A DNA stretch of 40,758 nucleotides from an uncultured euryarchaeote (GCA_937894115.1 CALBFP010000042.1:1-40758); one strand, 5' to 3'. Positions 7,408 to 16,323 are shown, counted from the first letter of the stretch. Notes: generated by a model not told the origin, from the sequence alone. Numbers and translations are program-made.

Positions 7408-9414
7408 ATGGGGCGGACTATGCAAAACGGGGTTAGCGGCTGGTATGCAAGATTAGATCGATGCTTAGACAACAGACAAACACAAATCGAAATGTGGCTT
7501 GACGCTTGGGAAAAATCTCTTCGAACCCATCAACCAATTGCTGCTCTTTTACCTGATGAGTGGCCTACACTCCCTGCAAATCTTTTGACCGACCCAGGTC
7601 ATGTTCTCGACCATCTGCTTGCACGGCACGATGCGGAATCAGACGGTCGCTCACCACGTGGAGCACACCCCACGCCGCCCCGGCTTGCAGATTCTATTAT
7701 TTCATCCGAAATGCTCGAGACGACCATTCAACCAAAAGTCAAGAAGCAGACAACAAACATGCATCTTGCAGACCTCCCTCCTGGATTTCACAAACACATT
7801 AAACAACTCAATTTTCCACCAAGCGAAGATGAGGTCACTCTTGATGAGGATGCATTGAAGGCTGTAAAACACAATCAACGAACCAGCAGCGGCATTCCTC
7901 TTCCATTCTCCGACATGTCATGTGGCGGAGGTATTTTCCATGCTCGCATGTTACGAAAACACAGCGAGTTGTTCGAAGGTCAAAACTCTGAATTACGTAA
8001 GGAAGATACGGAGCGGTTGTTCCGTGGTTTTCAGCTTGTTGATGTGGATGAGCTTGTCGTTCAATCAACTCGAAAGCGCTTGTTGCTTGAATCGATTCGT
8101 CTCAACCTGGTTGCATTGGCTGGAGATGAGGAAGGAAAATTATCCCGAACACTTGCGGAAGAGATTCTTGAACAAAACGTGGTGCGCTGCGACACATTAC
8201 AAGAGGACTGGCCGTGGAAGGAAGACCCGCGCCTTATCATTTCCAACCCGCCGTGGTTGCGAATCAAAGATCGATTTCGCGGTATGGAAGACGGTTCGCA
8301 ACGGCGCAAAGATTTGAGTGAAAAACTCCGCAGTATTGCAAATGAGGACGGTCCTCGATTCTCAACCATGCGCGGAAACGTAAACCTGTATCGATTGTTC
8401 ATCGAGCGAGGAATGCAAGTCCTCTCAACCGAAGGAAAGATGCGCATTGTCGCTCCAGACAGTCTCCTTCGTGAACAATCCTCTCACCCGCTGCGCAAGT
8501 TGCTCGTTGAAAAGCACACTTGGAACGAAGTTTGGGCGATCGAAGAAGCCAACCTCTTGTTTCCTGGAATGACTCAAGGTGTTGCTATTCTTGGAATTTC
8601 ATCAACCCCGAATGGTACTGCGTCTCTCAATATCATAGGTCCAGTTACAAGATCCGATTTGCGACGTGTCGGTAACGGGCTTTCGTCCAGAGTGCCATCG
8701 TTTACCCTTAATCGAGATCAATGGGTCCAGTGGGCACGGAACACTTGGGCTGTTCCGCGGCTTCCACGAGATCAGATCGAACGCAAAAACATCCTCAAGA
8801 TTCTTGATAACATGTCACAGCTACCAAGGCTTGGCGATCGAGAACACTGGCTTGCAACCCAAGAACAGACGGTGAAAGTCCGAGTTGGTGAAATCGACCA
8901 AACTGCCCATTCAAGCAACATATCAAGTTGGGACAAAACAAAATCATCGCGACCGTTCATACGTGGAGTTCACTTCACAGAAGACGAGGCAGGCAATGTT
9001 TACATCCGACATCCCGCATTTAGGAAAGACATCCCCTCCCGAGCCAGTGAACGTCAATTGGCAATGTGGTCTGGGAAAACCGAAGTCCAAACCTACGGGC
9101 CTCGTCTAGCATGCCAAGCGATTGTCAACGCACACCAAGAGCGAAGGCTTCGATGGGCAGTTATACCCAAAGGATGCATTCTCGGCAACAGCGTGAACCA
9201 TATTGAGATGAACCAAGCGATTCTAAGTCGCCTTACAGCGACAAAGGGCGATCTCCACAAAGCGCTGGAATGGATGTGTAAACAGCTCAACGCACGAAAT
9301 TTGGACGATTGGGCAAAGGCATGGTCTGCCAACAACAACGTAAACAATTACGAACTCGAAATGCTTCCACTGCAACTCGGGGTTGAAACGGCGGTTGAAG
9401 GAGCCATCAACTGA
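7408..9414 (+). CDS. Eco57I/TaqI-like N6-adenine DNA methyltransferase
   Basis: About 668 aa. The methyltransferase core has motif I at residues 169-175 (DMSCGGG, normally DPACGSG), a motif II-like acidic strand (LVDVDELVVQS), the catalytic motif IV NPPW at 280-283 within IISNPPWLRIKDR, and a later GKMRIVAPDSLLRE block typical of type IIG and Eco57I-like enzymes. The C-terminal third (PRLACQAIVNAHQERRLRWA then VIPKGCILGNSV) resembles a TaqI-like target-recognition domain. NPPW enzymes methylate the exocyclic amine of adenine. The N-terminal 150 residues show no PD-(D/E)xK nuclease motif that I can see, so it may be an orphan methyltransferase or part of a defence unit. The frame opens with a TTG at 7393; ATG 7408 or 7420 is more likely. 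The target sequence is unknown. Confidence 0.85.
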   Translation: MGRTMQNGVSGWYARLDRCLDNRQTQIEMWLDAWEKSLRTHQPIAALLPDEWPTLPANLLTDPGHVLDHLLARHDAESDGRSPRGAHPTPPRLADSIISSEMLETTIQPKVKKQTTNMHLADLPPGFHKHIKQLNFPPSEDEVTLDEDALKAVKHNQRTSSGIPLPFSDMSCGGGIFHARMLRKHSELFEGQNSELRKEDTERLFRGFQLVDVDELVVQSTRKRLLLESIRLNLVALAGDEEGKLSRTLAEEILEQNVVRCDTLQEDWPWKEDPRLIISNPPWLRIKDRFRGMEDGSQRRKDLSEKLRSIANEDGPRFSTMRGNVNLYRLFIERGMQVLSTEGKMRIVAPDSLLREQSSHPLRKLLVEKHTWNEVWAIEEANLLFPGMTQGVAILGISSTPNGTASLNIIGPVTRSDLRRVGNGLSSRVPSFTLNRDQWVQWARNTWAVPRLPRDQIERKNILKILDNMSQLPRLGDREHWLATQEQTVKVRVGEIDQTAHSSNISSWDKTKSSRPFIRGVHFTEDEAGNVYIRHPAFRKDIPSRASERQLAMWSGKTEVQTYGPRLACQAIVNAHQERRLRWAVIPKGCILGNSVNHIEMNQAILSRLTATKGDLHKALEWMCKQLNARNLDDWAKAWSANNNVNNYELEMLPLQLGVETAVEGAIN

Positions 9415-9452
9415 TTCAAGAATGGCTTCATCACAATACATTGAATACGATA

Positions 9453-9504
9453 TTTTATATTCAAACCCGGGGTAGTTAACTACGTTATTTGTCAATTGGA
9501 GGAT
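9453..9504 (+). promoter_or_regulatory. promoter, palindrome and Shine-Dalgarno of the THEP1 gene
   Basis: TTTTATAT at 9453-9460 is a good archaeal TATA box. The expected start of transcription, about 25 bases on, is near 9482. A perfect 12-base palindrome GTAGTTAACTAC at 9472-9483 covers exactly that point, where a repressor would block initiation. GGAGGA at 9498-9503 is a Shine-Dalgarno nine bases before the ATG at 9512. The operator role is inference from position. Confidence 0.6.
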
Positions 9505-9511
9505 TCAGGAA

Positions 9512-10090
9512 ATGGGCATTCATCCAAAAATTGGCATCACGGGACTGCCCCGAAGCGGTAAATCTGCCGTCATGGAAAAAGTCCTCTCAATGCTCAAAGA
9601 AGAACGTGTCCGTGAATTGTCTGCACGTAATTTGGGAGATACAGAAATTATTGGCGGTATTTGCACGGAACCGATTCTTGAAAATGGAGAACGGTTGGGG
9701 TACAAAGTCCGCAACCTTGTTACAGGAGAGGAAGGTGAAATCGCTCACAAAAGTATCGATTCGCGACTACGAGTTCTTGGTTATGGGCTCAATACAGCCG
9801 AATTGGAACGTGTTGCGATTCCAGCAATTGAACATGCAGTCGAGAATTGCGAGGTAATCGTTATTGATGAAATCGGTAAATTTGCGGTTGAATCCGAAGC
9901 TTTTGTCAATGCTGTCAGAAACGCACTTGAAATCGACAAACCGACGCTTTTGACCCTCCACAAGAAAAGTCGCCATCCCTTGTTGCAAGACATACGTCGC
10001 CGCGATGATGGACGGATTTTGGAGGTCACTCCAGTCAATCGGGCGCTTTTACCTTACAAGATTCACAAATTGATGCGAGAAACGTACTGA
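9512..10090 (+). CDS. THEP1 family nucleoside-triphosphatase
   Basis: A 192-aa P-loop NTPase of the THEP1/NTPase_1 type, which hydrolyses NTPs broadly in vitro; its cellular role is undefined. The P-loop GLPRSGKS is at residues 11-18 and Walker B VIVIDEIG at 115-122. The family-typical GGICTEPILENGERLGYKVR follows the P-loop helices, where THEP1 carries a GF.T.E......R.GF segment. A final basic helix ends the protein. It has its own promoter and Shine-Dalgarno (9453-9504) and is followed 25 bases later by a small membrane protein. The length is normal for the family. Confidence 0.9.
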   Translation: MGIHPKIGITGLPRSGKSAVMEKVLSMLKEERVRELSARNLGDTEIIGGICTEPILENGERLGYKVRNLVTGEEGEIAHKSIDSRLRVLGYGLNTAELERVAIPAIEHAVENCEVIVIDEIGKFAVESEAFVNAVRNALEIDKPTLLTLHKKSRHPLLQDIRRRDDGRILEVTPVNRALLPYKIHKLMRETY

Positions 10091-10115
10091 AAACGGTGGT
10101 TTGATACCGCACGTC

Positions 10116-10454
10116 ATGCAGGCGCTTTTGATGACTCCTGCTGATAGGGCAAGAAAAATTCTCATCGGGACTGGGATGTGCTTGATGCTTGTTTTCGCCA
10201 TTGGCCTAGATTCTGGACGTTATTCTATGGATCTACAACTTGGTTGGATGTTCCCTCTCATTGGCTTGTCACTGATTGGAATCGGATTTATGCGCACCAC
10301 TTTAGGCCAACAATTCCCGAACGAATCCGATGAAGAAATGACCCGTCGTGTGAAAAACGATGTTGATCAGAATGAACGTGAAAAGAACGTGGGCAAGGCT
10401 TGGGCATCCCTCGAACAGCACGTCTTACAAACCGAAATTCACGAGGCAGAATGA
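10116..10454 (+). CDS. small two-helix membrane protein of unknown function
   Basis: About 112 aa. Two hydrophobic helices (ILIGTGMCLMLVFAIGL and MFPLIGLSLIGIGFM) lie in the N-terminal half, followed by a charged cytoplasmic tail rich in Glu, Asp and Lys. The frame opens with a TTG at 10101 right after GGTGG; ATGs at 10116 and 10131 are the better starts. It lies between the THEP1 gene and gcvH on the same strand. No family was recognised. Confidence 0.55.
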   Translation: MQALLMTPADRARKILIGTGMCLMLVFAIGLDSGRYSMDLQLGWMFPLIGLSLIGIGFMRTTLGQQFPNESDEEMTRRVKNDVDQNEREKNVGKAWASLEQHVLQTEIHEAE

Positions 10455-10513
10455 GATGTGCTTGAAGCGGTTGATTCATACCCTTGCTCCGCTTGCCTAT
10501 AGGTGGTGAGAGC

Positions 10514-10897
10514 GTGAGTGAAATACCTGCAGAATTGTTTTACACAAAAGAACACGAATGGATTCGAATGGATGGTGATATCGCAACCATCGGCATTACA
10601 GACCATGCACAAGATGCACTAACCGACATTGTTTACATCGAACTACCTGAAGGTGGAGAGATGCTCGATGACATGGGTGAGTTTGCTATTGTTGAGTCGG
10701 TTAAGTCTGCATCACCAATCTTCGCTCCTCTGGCCGGAGAAATTGTCGAGGTCAATATGGATCTTGAAGACACTCCCGAACTCATGAACTCCAGTCCTTA
10801 TGGAGAAGGGTGGATTGTCAAAATGAAACTCAGCAACCCTGATGATGTTTCGACTCTCATGTCTGCAGATGCTTATCGAAGCATGTTGGGCGAGTGA
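10514..10897 (+). CDS. gcvH: glycine cleavage system H protein
   Basis: A 127-aa lipoyl carrier that shuttles the methylamine group among the P, T and L proteins of glycine cleavage; in some archaea it may instead serve lipoate metabolism. The sequence shows the H-protein start (FYTKEHEWI), GITDHAQDALTDIVYIELPE, and the lipoylation motif IVESVKSAS with the modified Lys at 64. GEIVEVN and PYGEGWIVKMKL complete the fold. The GTG at 10514 is chosen because GGTGGTGAG (10502-10510) lies just upstream and the conserved sequence starts there; the upstream TTG at 10484 would put that Shine-Dalgarno inside the gene. No gcvP, gcvT or lipoate ligase gene is in the window. Confidence 0.95.
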   Translation: MSEIPAELFYTKEHEWIRMDGDIATIGITDHAQDALTDIVYIELPEGGEMLDDMGEFAIVESVKSASPIFAPLAGEIVEVNMDLEDTPELMNSSPYGEGWIVKMKLSNPDDVSTLMSADAYRSMLGE

Positions 10898-10901
10898 AAG
10901 A

Positions 10902-11441
10902 TTGACTGAACCTACTCGACTCACATTGTACGTCGATGGTTCTTGTGATGGTAATCAAAATGTGGATGCTTCAACCTCTGCTGGCTGGGGTGTTGTCGTC
11001 GTTCAAGGTGATTCTGGACTGGGTCGAGGAAGCGGTGAAATCATAACAGAACTTTCTGGACCTGTCAAGACCTCCACAGACGATGAGGAGTTTATCGGAG
11101 CAGAGGTTGGCTCAAACAATACGGCAGAGTTGTCCGGACTTTTCGCAGCTCTTCGCTGGTTGTTAACCGAAGAGGAAATGGACCCAGTTCGTATTCGTCT
11201 TGACAGTCAATACGCAGGCAATATCGCCACCGGTGCGTGGCGAGCAAAGGCAAATAGAGAGCTTGCTGCACGCGTCCAGTCCGTTTGGAATGAGGTCGCA
11301 TCACGTCGAACGCTTTCCTGGGATCATGTACGAGCTCACCGGGGTCATCGTTGGAATGAGCGAGCCGACCATCTTGCAAAAAGAGCGATGAAACGCGAGC
11401 GCCCTCTCCCTCTTTCGTTTTGGAAACCTGGAGTGGATTAA
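10902..11441 (+). CDS. rnhA: ribonuclease HI
   Basis: About 179 aa with the RNase H fold and active site: YVDGSCDGN (Asp12), NNTAELSGLFAALRWL (Glu76), RLDSQYAGN (Asp101) and RAHRGHRWNERADHLA (His146, Asp156). It cleaves the RNA of RNA-DNA hybrids. An acidic insertion between the first strand and the Glu (around residues 35-70) is longer than in E. coli RNase HI. The best start is the TTG at 10902, five bases after the gcvH stop with GTGA upstream; an ATG at 10869 would overlap gcvH by 29 bases. The stop overlaps the convergent galU stop by four bases. Confidence 0.9.
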   Translation: MTEPTRLTLYVDGSCDGNQNVDASTSAGWGVVVVQGDSGLGRGSGEIITELSGPVKTSTDDEEFIGAEVGSNNTAELSGLFAALRWLLTEEEMDPVRIRLDSQYAGNIATGAWRAKANRELAARVQSVWNEVASRRTLSWDHVRAHRGHRWNERADHLAKRAMKRERPLPLSFWKPGVD

Positions 11442-12298
11442 TTCATTCGTTCATCAAGCCACTGTTTGAATTGTTCAGCATATTCTGGTCTTCGCAATGC
11501 ATGATCGACCTGCGATTTGAGCCACTCTAACGGCAAACCTGAATCGTACCATGCTACTGAGCTTGGCAGAATGTGGGCTCGAAGTTTTCCTTGACGCATC
11601 CAATGACGCAGCAATTCAATGGATTGCATTTCTCCGAACTCTTCCACTGAATATTGCTCCAAGAGTTCAAACGTATCCTCTCCATAGATGTAGCGTCCAC
11701 ACAATGCAAAGGTAGAGGGTGCTGTTTCTTCATTGGGCTTCTCAACGAGGGCAACGATTTCACCCTCATTCAATGAAACGATACCGTAATTGGCCACTCG
11801 TTCAATTCCAACATCATACACCGAAGCACATGGGTGACCATGCAACTTGTACAATTCCACAAGTTGTTTGGATACATCCGAGGCTTTGAACTCTGATAAA
11901 ATAGAATGATTTGACGTCAGAATGTTATCTCCTAAGAGAACAAGGAACGGCCCTTGTATCGCATCCTTTGCCATCATAATTGCATGGCCAAGTCCTTTTT
12001 GTTGATGCTGTGTATGGAAAAATACTTCCGTTCCTCCGAGAGGATTTAGAAGTTCATTCCCATCTTCGTACATTGAATACACCGATGCAAGATCCTTTTG
12101 GAGTGTTGTGAAATCTTTGCTTGGAGAAGTGATGATATGAATGCGATCGCAACCTGCTTCTTTCGCTTCAAGAATGAGATGATGCAACACTGGGACATCA
12201 ACAAGCGGCAACAGCTCCTTTGGAATGTAAGCGCTGGTCGGCAGCATGCGCGTGCCCAGTCCTGCAGCAACGATGACCGCATCACGAACTCTGCCCAT
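11438..12298 (-). CDS. galU: UTP--glucose-1-phosphate uridylyltransferase (GalU type)
   Basis: A 286-aa nucleotidyltransferase. VIVAAGLGTRMLPTSAYIPK followed by ELLPLVDVPVL is the GalU signature; FLVLLGDNIL is the metal-binding loop; QQKGLGHAI matches the GalU-type QxxPxGLGHA; VALVEKP is the sugar-binding motif. It makes UDP-glucose, a substrate for the sugar dehydrogenase at 4748 and for surface glycosylation. The start is the ATG at 12298; the frame stays open to 12478 but upstream residues are Ser/Lys-rich and not GalU-like, and would antisense-overlap the divergent membrane-protein gene. It is convergent with RNase HI. Confidence 0.9.
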   Translation of the reverse strand: MGRVRDAVIVAAGLGTRMLPTSAYIPKELLPLVDVPVLHHLILEAKEAGCDRIHIITSPSKDFTTLQKDLASVYSMYEDGNELLNPLGGTEVFFHTQHQQKGLGHAIMMAKDAIQGPFLVLLGDNILTSNHSILSEFKASDVSKQLVELYKLHGHPCASVYDVGIERVANYGIVSLNEGEIVALVEKPNEETAPSTFALCGRYIYGEDTFELLEQYSVEEFGEMQSIELLRHWMRQGKLRAHILPSSVAWYDSGLPLEWLKSQVDHALRRPEYAEQFKQWLDERMN

Positions 12299-12350
12299 GG
12301 AGGTCCTCGTAAGCGACAGGCTATCAAGCGTACTCCTCTTCGATGGTTCA

Positions 12351-12761
12351 ATGCAGTCGAAGCGAAAAGAGGTTTTGCTGGCGACTGGACTCATCTTTTT
12401 TTCATTCGCCTTTGTGGATTTCCTCCCCCCTGGGCCGTGGGATGATGTCTCGTTCACGAAAGGTGTTTTTGGCCTCACTGGATTGTGTCTACTCTATCTC
12501 AGTTGGTTCGAATTTACATTTGCTGAATTTGGTGTTGTCCCCACAATCAAAAAATGGAAGCAACCACAAACGACTTGGGCGAGGGTTGCCGGAATTGGGT
12601 TCATCATCCTTGCTTTTTCTTGGCTTTCTGGAAACACAGCTATGCGTGAGCATTTACCAGAGCCATCTGGAATCATTCTCATGCTTATTGGTTTACTTGT
12701 CACCTATACGGGATTCTACGCTTTTTTGATTACGCGCGGACCGCTTCGTGAAGAGGAATAA
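12351..12761 (+). CDS. four-helix membrane protein of unknown function
   Basis: About 136 aa with four hydrophobic helices: near residues 8-26 (LLATGLIFFSFAFVDFLPP), 38-58, 73-90 (VAGIGFIILAFSWLSG) and 105-125 (IILMLIGLLVTYTGFYAF). No conserved catalytic motif was recognised. The ATG at 12351 directly precedes the first helix; in-frame ATGs at 12246, 12273 and 12297 would extend into the divergent galU region. It ends two bases before the 3' end of the convergent surface-protein gene. Confidence 0.6.
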   Translation: MQSKRKEVLLATGLIFFSFAFVDFLPPGPWDDVSFTKGVFGLTGLCLLYLSWFEFTFAEFGVVPTIKKWKQPQTTWARVAGIGFIILAFSWLSGNTAMREHLPEPSGIILMLIGLLVTYTGFYAFLITRGPLREEE

Positions 12762-12762
12762 T

Positions 12763-14772
12763 TCACTCTTCTTCAAAAAAAGCGTGCTCCAATTGTCCAG
12801 GCTTTCGAGTAAAAATAATCAGAATATAGCCACTGATTATTGCGATTACTGCAAGAAGCGGAAACGATACAGAGTCATCAACTGCAACGTTTTTTTCGTC
12901 TACTGGTTCGGTGGTATCGGGCGTTTGCTGTTCGTTGATTTGCTCATCGGGCCAGTCGATACCAATACGCACAATATGAATCTCAGCGTTCGCATTCGTC
13001 GATTCAATATGAATAAGATTGGTCGGCTCTTCTACAGTAAGCGAAAATTCATTTCCCGTTTTTGAGGCAGAAGACCAAAATGGATTCGAATTTAATGCAT
13101 CCGTCCACCGAATCGTCGAATTTTCCTGAGAGTGTGTAAACTGCAGTGTGAAACTTCCGTTTGTTGTTGATTCGAGGGTGACCCAATCTCCATTGGATAA
13201 TGAGAGATTTTGATCGTCGAGCATCAACTCAAAATCTGGTAAGTCAAATACTTCAGTGGACTTTGAATCGTCCGTCACTTCAGAGGCCGCTTCTTCACTT
13301 GAAGGTGTAAACAAAACAGCGTTACTTCCCAGATAAATTCGGTCGTCGATATGTGTGCTTGGCGAAGACCCCCATGTACCTTCAAGCGTTAATGCATACC
13401 ACCCCTCTTCAAGTGTGTAGAATGTGATGTGATGCTCAAGCATGTTCGGATTAAGTCGCGTTACCGATTCCCAAGAAGGCGTCATGTCAGAATTTGGTGA
13501 TGAAGAGGTCCACAATACCGCCTCTCCGCCCAAAAATTGAGAATCGAGTTCCCATTGGAAATGCAATGTGGAATTCTGTTGCTGAATTGTAAACGATGCA
13601 ATCGAGATGGGTAAATTACGCTCGATAATCGGACCTACTTTTCCTGAAACATCAAATTGATCGACCTGGATGTTGCCTTTGGAATCGATTAGCCCGATTG
13701 CATAGTATGAGGTTAGCATCCAGTCCGAGGGAAGATGATGAATGAATTCAACGCTTGTTGGCTCCAATTCTGCAAGGACTTGTATTCCACTCTGTTCCAG
13801 TGAGACAATCGGTTTGGATGCGTGATAAATCCGAATTTTCGAAATGTCTGGTTGGGTCACTTCACTCCATTGCAGCACCGTTTGATCCTCATCAGGATTG
13901 AATTGTGCAGATAATGAACCTCCATAACGAGGTGCTTGATTGTCTTCCTGCAAAGATATTGCAAGTGTGTTTCCACTATGAAGTCGGGTGTCTTCTCTTG
14001 CTTGATAGCACACATCTCCCTCGCAGTACGGTGGATAAAAACAGGTGAGCGTGTAATACACAGATCTGTCAACCGACTGGTTTGTCCAGTCAATACTGTA
14101 AGTTGAGGCGCTGGCAGGGATGAAATTCGTCACCAGAGTTACGTCCATGCTATCCCATGTTGATTTTGTTGCTGGAACACTGTGTTCGTAAAGAGCATGG
14201 AAGAAGTTCGTTCCTGGACAAGAAGGTCGCCAGGAAAACACTGTTGATTGATTGACAACATCGTATGATGCTGTAAATTGTTCAGGTGCTACCGATTCAG
14301 CTACAATTTCCAAATGTCCCATCGGAGTTTGAGACATTCCGATGGTCACAGCTTCGGTTCGGGTACCATCTCGAAGAATCGTTACAATGGCGTAAGAAAC
14401 GCTGCTTTGCGTCCCAGGCTCAGGTTCATAATACAACGAATGGTACTTCCCCGAACAAACTTCATTCAAATCGTTCATGTAACATGCAGGTATATCCTCC
14501 GCAATGATGGTTTCAGGAGTAATTGCATTTGAATAGAAACGCCCGCTTTCTGAGCGGTGAACTTCGTAGGTTGCCATCTTTAATTGATCGAGTAACAATA
14601 CGTCTGAAGTTGCGATGTTGCGCCATTGGAGGATAGTTGCCTCCATATCGGGTAAAAATTCAGCCTGAGCTTCTCGCGCTTCAAGCGTTGAATCGTCTTC
14701 TTGTGCTGCTATGTTTTGCAGCGGCATTGCCAACAGAAGGAGAAGAACGATACCTATCGCTTGACCCCTCAT
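12763..14772 (-). CDS. secreted, C-terminally anchored surface protein
   Basis: About 669 aa. It begins with a signal peptide (basic start, LLLLLAMPL core, Ala-rich cleavage region near QNIAAQ) and ends with one transmembrane helix (FPLLAVIAIISGYILIIF) plus a short basic tail, so nearly all of it is outside the cell. The ectodomain has several fibronectin-III-like repeats marked by recurring ILQW, FSWRP and FHFQW-type strands and alternating Ser/Thr/Asn; many Asn-x-Ser/Thr sites could be N-glycosylated. A few Cys pairs (for example CFYPPYCEGDVC) may form disulfides. GAGGTG is just before the ATG at 14772; an ATG at 14796 is possible. It follows the HEAT-like gene by 55 bases. Function is unknown; adhesion or surface-layer roles are inference. 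Confidence 0.75.
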   Translation of the reverse strand: MRGQAIGIVLLLLLAMPLQNIAAQEDDSTLEAREAQAEFLPDMEATILQWRNIATSDVLLLDQLKMATYEVHRSESGRFYSNAITPETIIAEDIPACYMNDLNEVCSGKYHSLYYEPEPGTQSSVSYAIVTILRDGTRTEAVTIGMSQTPMGHLEIVAESVAPEQFTASYDVVNQSTVFSWRPSCPGTNFFHALYEHSVPATKSTWDSMDVTLVTNFIPASASTYSIDWTNQSVDRSVYYTLTCFYPPYCEGDVCYQAREDTRLHSGNTLAISLQEDNQAPRYGGSLSAQFNPDEDQTVLQWSEVTQPDISKIRIYHASKPIVSLEQSGIQVLAELEPTSVEFIHHLPSDWMLTSYYAIGLIDSKGNIQVDQFDVSGKVGPIIERNLPISIASFTIQQQNSTLHFQWELDSQFLGGEAVLWTSSSPNSDMTPSWESVTRLNPNMLEHHITFYTLEEGWYALTLEGTWGSSPSTHIDDRIYLGSNAVLFTPSSEEAASEVTDDSKSTEVFDLPDFELMLDDQNLSLSNGDWVTLESTTNGSFTLQFTHSQENSTIRWTDALNSNPFWSSASKTGNEFSLTVEEPTNLIHIESTNANAEIHIVRIGIDWPDEQINEQQTPDTTEPVDEKNVAVDDSVSFPLLAVIAIISGYILIIFTRKPGQLEHAFFEEE

Positions 14773-14827
14773 GCACCTCAACAAGGCTGCATCCATTATC
14801 AGCGTGTCGCATTTTTGACAAAACAAG

Positions 14828-16306
14828 TCATTCGTCAGCATCGACGGAACTGTCCAACGCATTCAGGGCATCTTCAAGATTTGGGAGTTGCTCAGGTACT
14901 GTTCCGCTGCTGCGGTGAATTTCCTTGATGAACACGACCGGGTTGGGAAGGGGCCCCTGTCCCGATAGCCAGTCCTTCCACAATTGACTTCTTTCAGCTC
15001 TTCTGGCATCCATCGTCATCCATAGTGCCTCAAGGCGTTCGGGTTTCAATAAGGGAAGATGTTTGGAAAATTGGTCTGGATGGATTTCGTCCATACGCAT
15101 TAACAACTCACGAAGGCGGGCTTGAACCACTTCGTCTCCATCGTTCCACAATGCGGGAATGATTTGCAGAGAATCCCCGGGGAATGCCTCAACGTAATCA
15201 CGTAAATTGAGTACAATGTTCCTGCGTACAATAGGAACGTCATGCCTCATGAGTGAAGCCAGATGTTTCACCCAGAGATCCTCATCAAGAGATTTCAGTT
15301 GGCCAACCGAAGCGGATGCGGCAGCGAGTACACTTTCATCATCATCCTTAAGCATTGACTCCAAAAAGGGCACTGCGTGCCAACCCGTGTGGCGGAAGAG
15401 CGCTGGAAGTGCATCGGCCATTCCACGACGAACGCTTAATTCCTTCCGAGCATGCAGGATTTCTGCAATCTCAAGGCCTTGGGTTTGATTGTATTCAAAA
15501 AGACGAGAAAGACACCGTATCACTTTCACTGCAACGTCTTCGTTGTCATCTTGAGAACGGCGTTTCAAAACAGCAACAAGTTCGAGCGGTTCGATTAGAA
15601 ACGAACGCTCGAAAAGAAGTTTTACCCATTCCATCAACAACAACCGCCGTTCCAGAGTATCGTCTTCCAAACAGTTGAACAACCACATCGCTGCTTCTGT
15701 ACCGGATTCGTGAGCAATCGCAGTAGTGGTCCGAGGAATCACTGCATTTGGGTTCCAACCCATATTCTGAGGCCCATCCGCTGGCTCTGTGTGCCAAGTT
15801 CCTGGCCGTTGAGCCAAAGCAATTGATTCTACGAGATGATATCCTTGATGTACGGGCTGGCCAAAGGGTTCTACTGAAAGTCCATTGATTAACGCAATCG
15901 CCAGCCACCAGCGATCCGTATTCGGCGCATCGGGATCAAAGGCTTGTGCAAGCCAATCTGTCGCTATACAGAACAGCAGGCGCTTAGCAACATCGCCTGT
16001 GCGGCGCTCCAGCCATTTTTGATGGACTTCAAACGCATCGTCGACCAAATTCATGCGGTGAGGTACAATGAAATCAACAATGAAAGACAAATGACGATCG
16101 AACATCCCCACATCTGAATGAAGCATCGACAACCCTTTTGCAATCAGTTCTTGATCACGCTCAGGCGTTCGAACAGGAAACTCTGGGTCGGTCAGCGGAG
16201 GGGGTGGTAGAGGCCAGACTTTGGTCCCTACTTCCAATGCCTGAACCAATTCAACAGCCACAAGTTCGAACGTTGCTTTCGCGATAGCATCCCGGCTCTT
16301 ACTCAT
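14828..16306 (-). CDS. HEAT-like repeat protein
   Basis: A 492-aa soluble, mostly alpha-helical protein. The middle and C-terminal parts (about 240-430) contain helix pairs typical of HEAT/ARM solenoids, for example DNEDVAVKVIRCLSRLFEYN, DDESVLAAASASVGQLKSLD and HDVPIVRRNIVLNLRDYVEA, with a recurring D-x-x-V-x-x-x-A/N pattern. The N-terminal 200 residues contain WWLAIALINGL and other helices without a recognised domain. Such proteins usually scaffold other proteins, and no enzyme motif is seen. It follows TFB by 17 bases on the same strand, so it is probably co-transcribed with it. Confidence 0.65.
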   Translation of the reverse strand: MSKSRDAIAKATFELVAVELVQALEVGTKVWPLPPPPLTDPEFPVRTPERDQELIAKGLSMLHSDVGMFDRHLSFIVDFIVPHRMNLVDDAFEVHQKWLERRTGDVAKRLLFCIATDWLAQAFDPDAPNTDRWWLAIALINGLSVEPFGQPVHQGYHLVESIALAQRPGTWHTEPADGPQNMGWNPNAVIPRTTTAIAHESGTEAAMWLFNCLEDDTLERRLLLMEWVKLLFERSFLIEPLELVAVLKRRSQDDNEDVAVKVIRCLSRLFEYNQTQGLEIAEILHARKELSVRRGMADALPALFRHTGWHAVPFLESMLKDDDESVLAAASASVGQLKSLDEDLWVKHLASLMRHDVPIVRRNIVLNLRDYVEAFPGDSLQIIPALWNDGDEVVQARLRELLMRMDEIHPDQFSKHLPLLKPERLEALWMTMDARRAERSQLWKDWLSGQGPLPNPVVFIKEIHRSSGTVPEQLPNLEDALNALDSSVDADE

Positions 16307-16323
16307 GAAGAACCCTCAATTCC

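Noticed and set aside
14828-16306. The HEAT-like protein as the missing HEAT domain of the AcnB-like enzyme
   Set aside because: It is on the opposite strand, separated by tfb, and far larger than the AcnB HEAT region; proximity alone does not support it.
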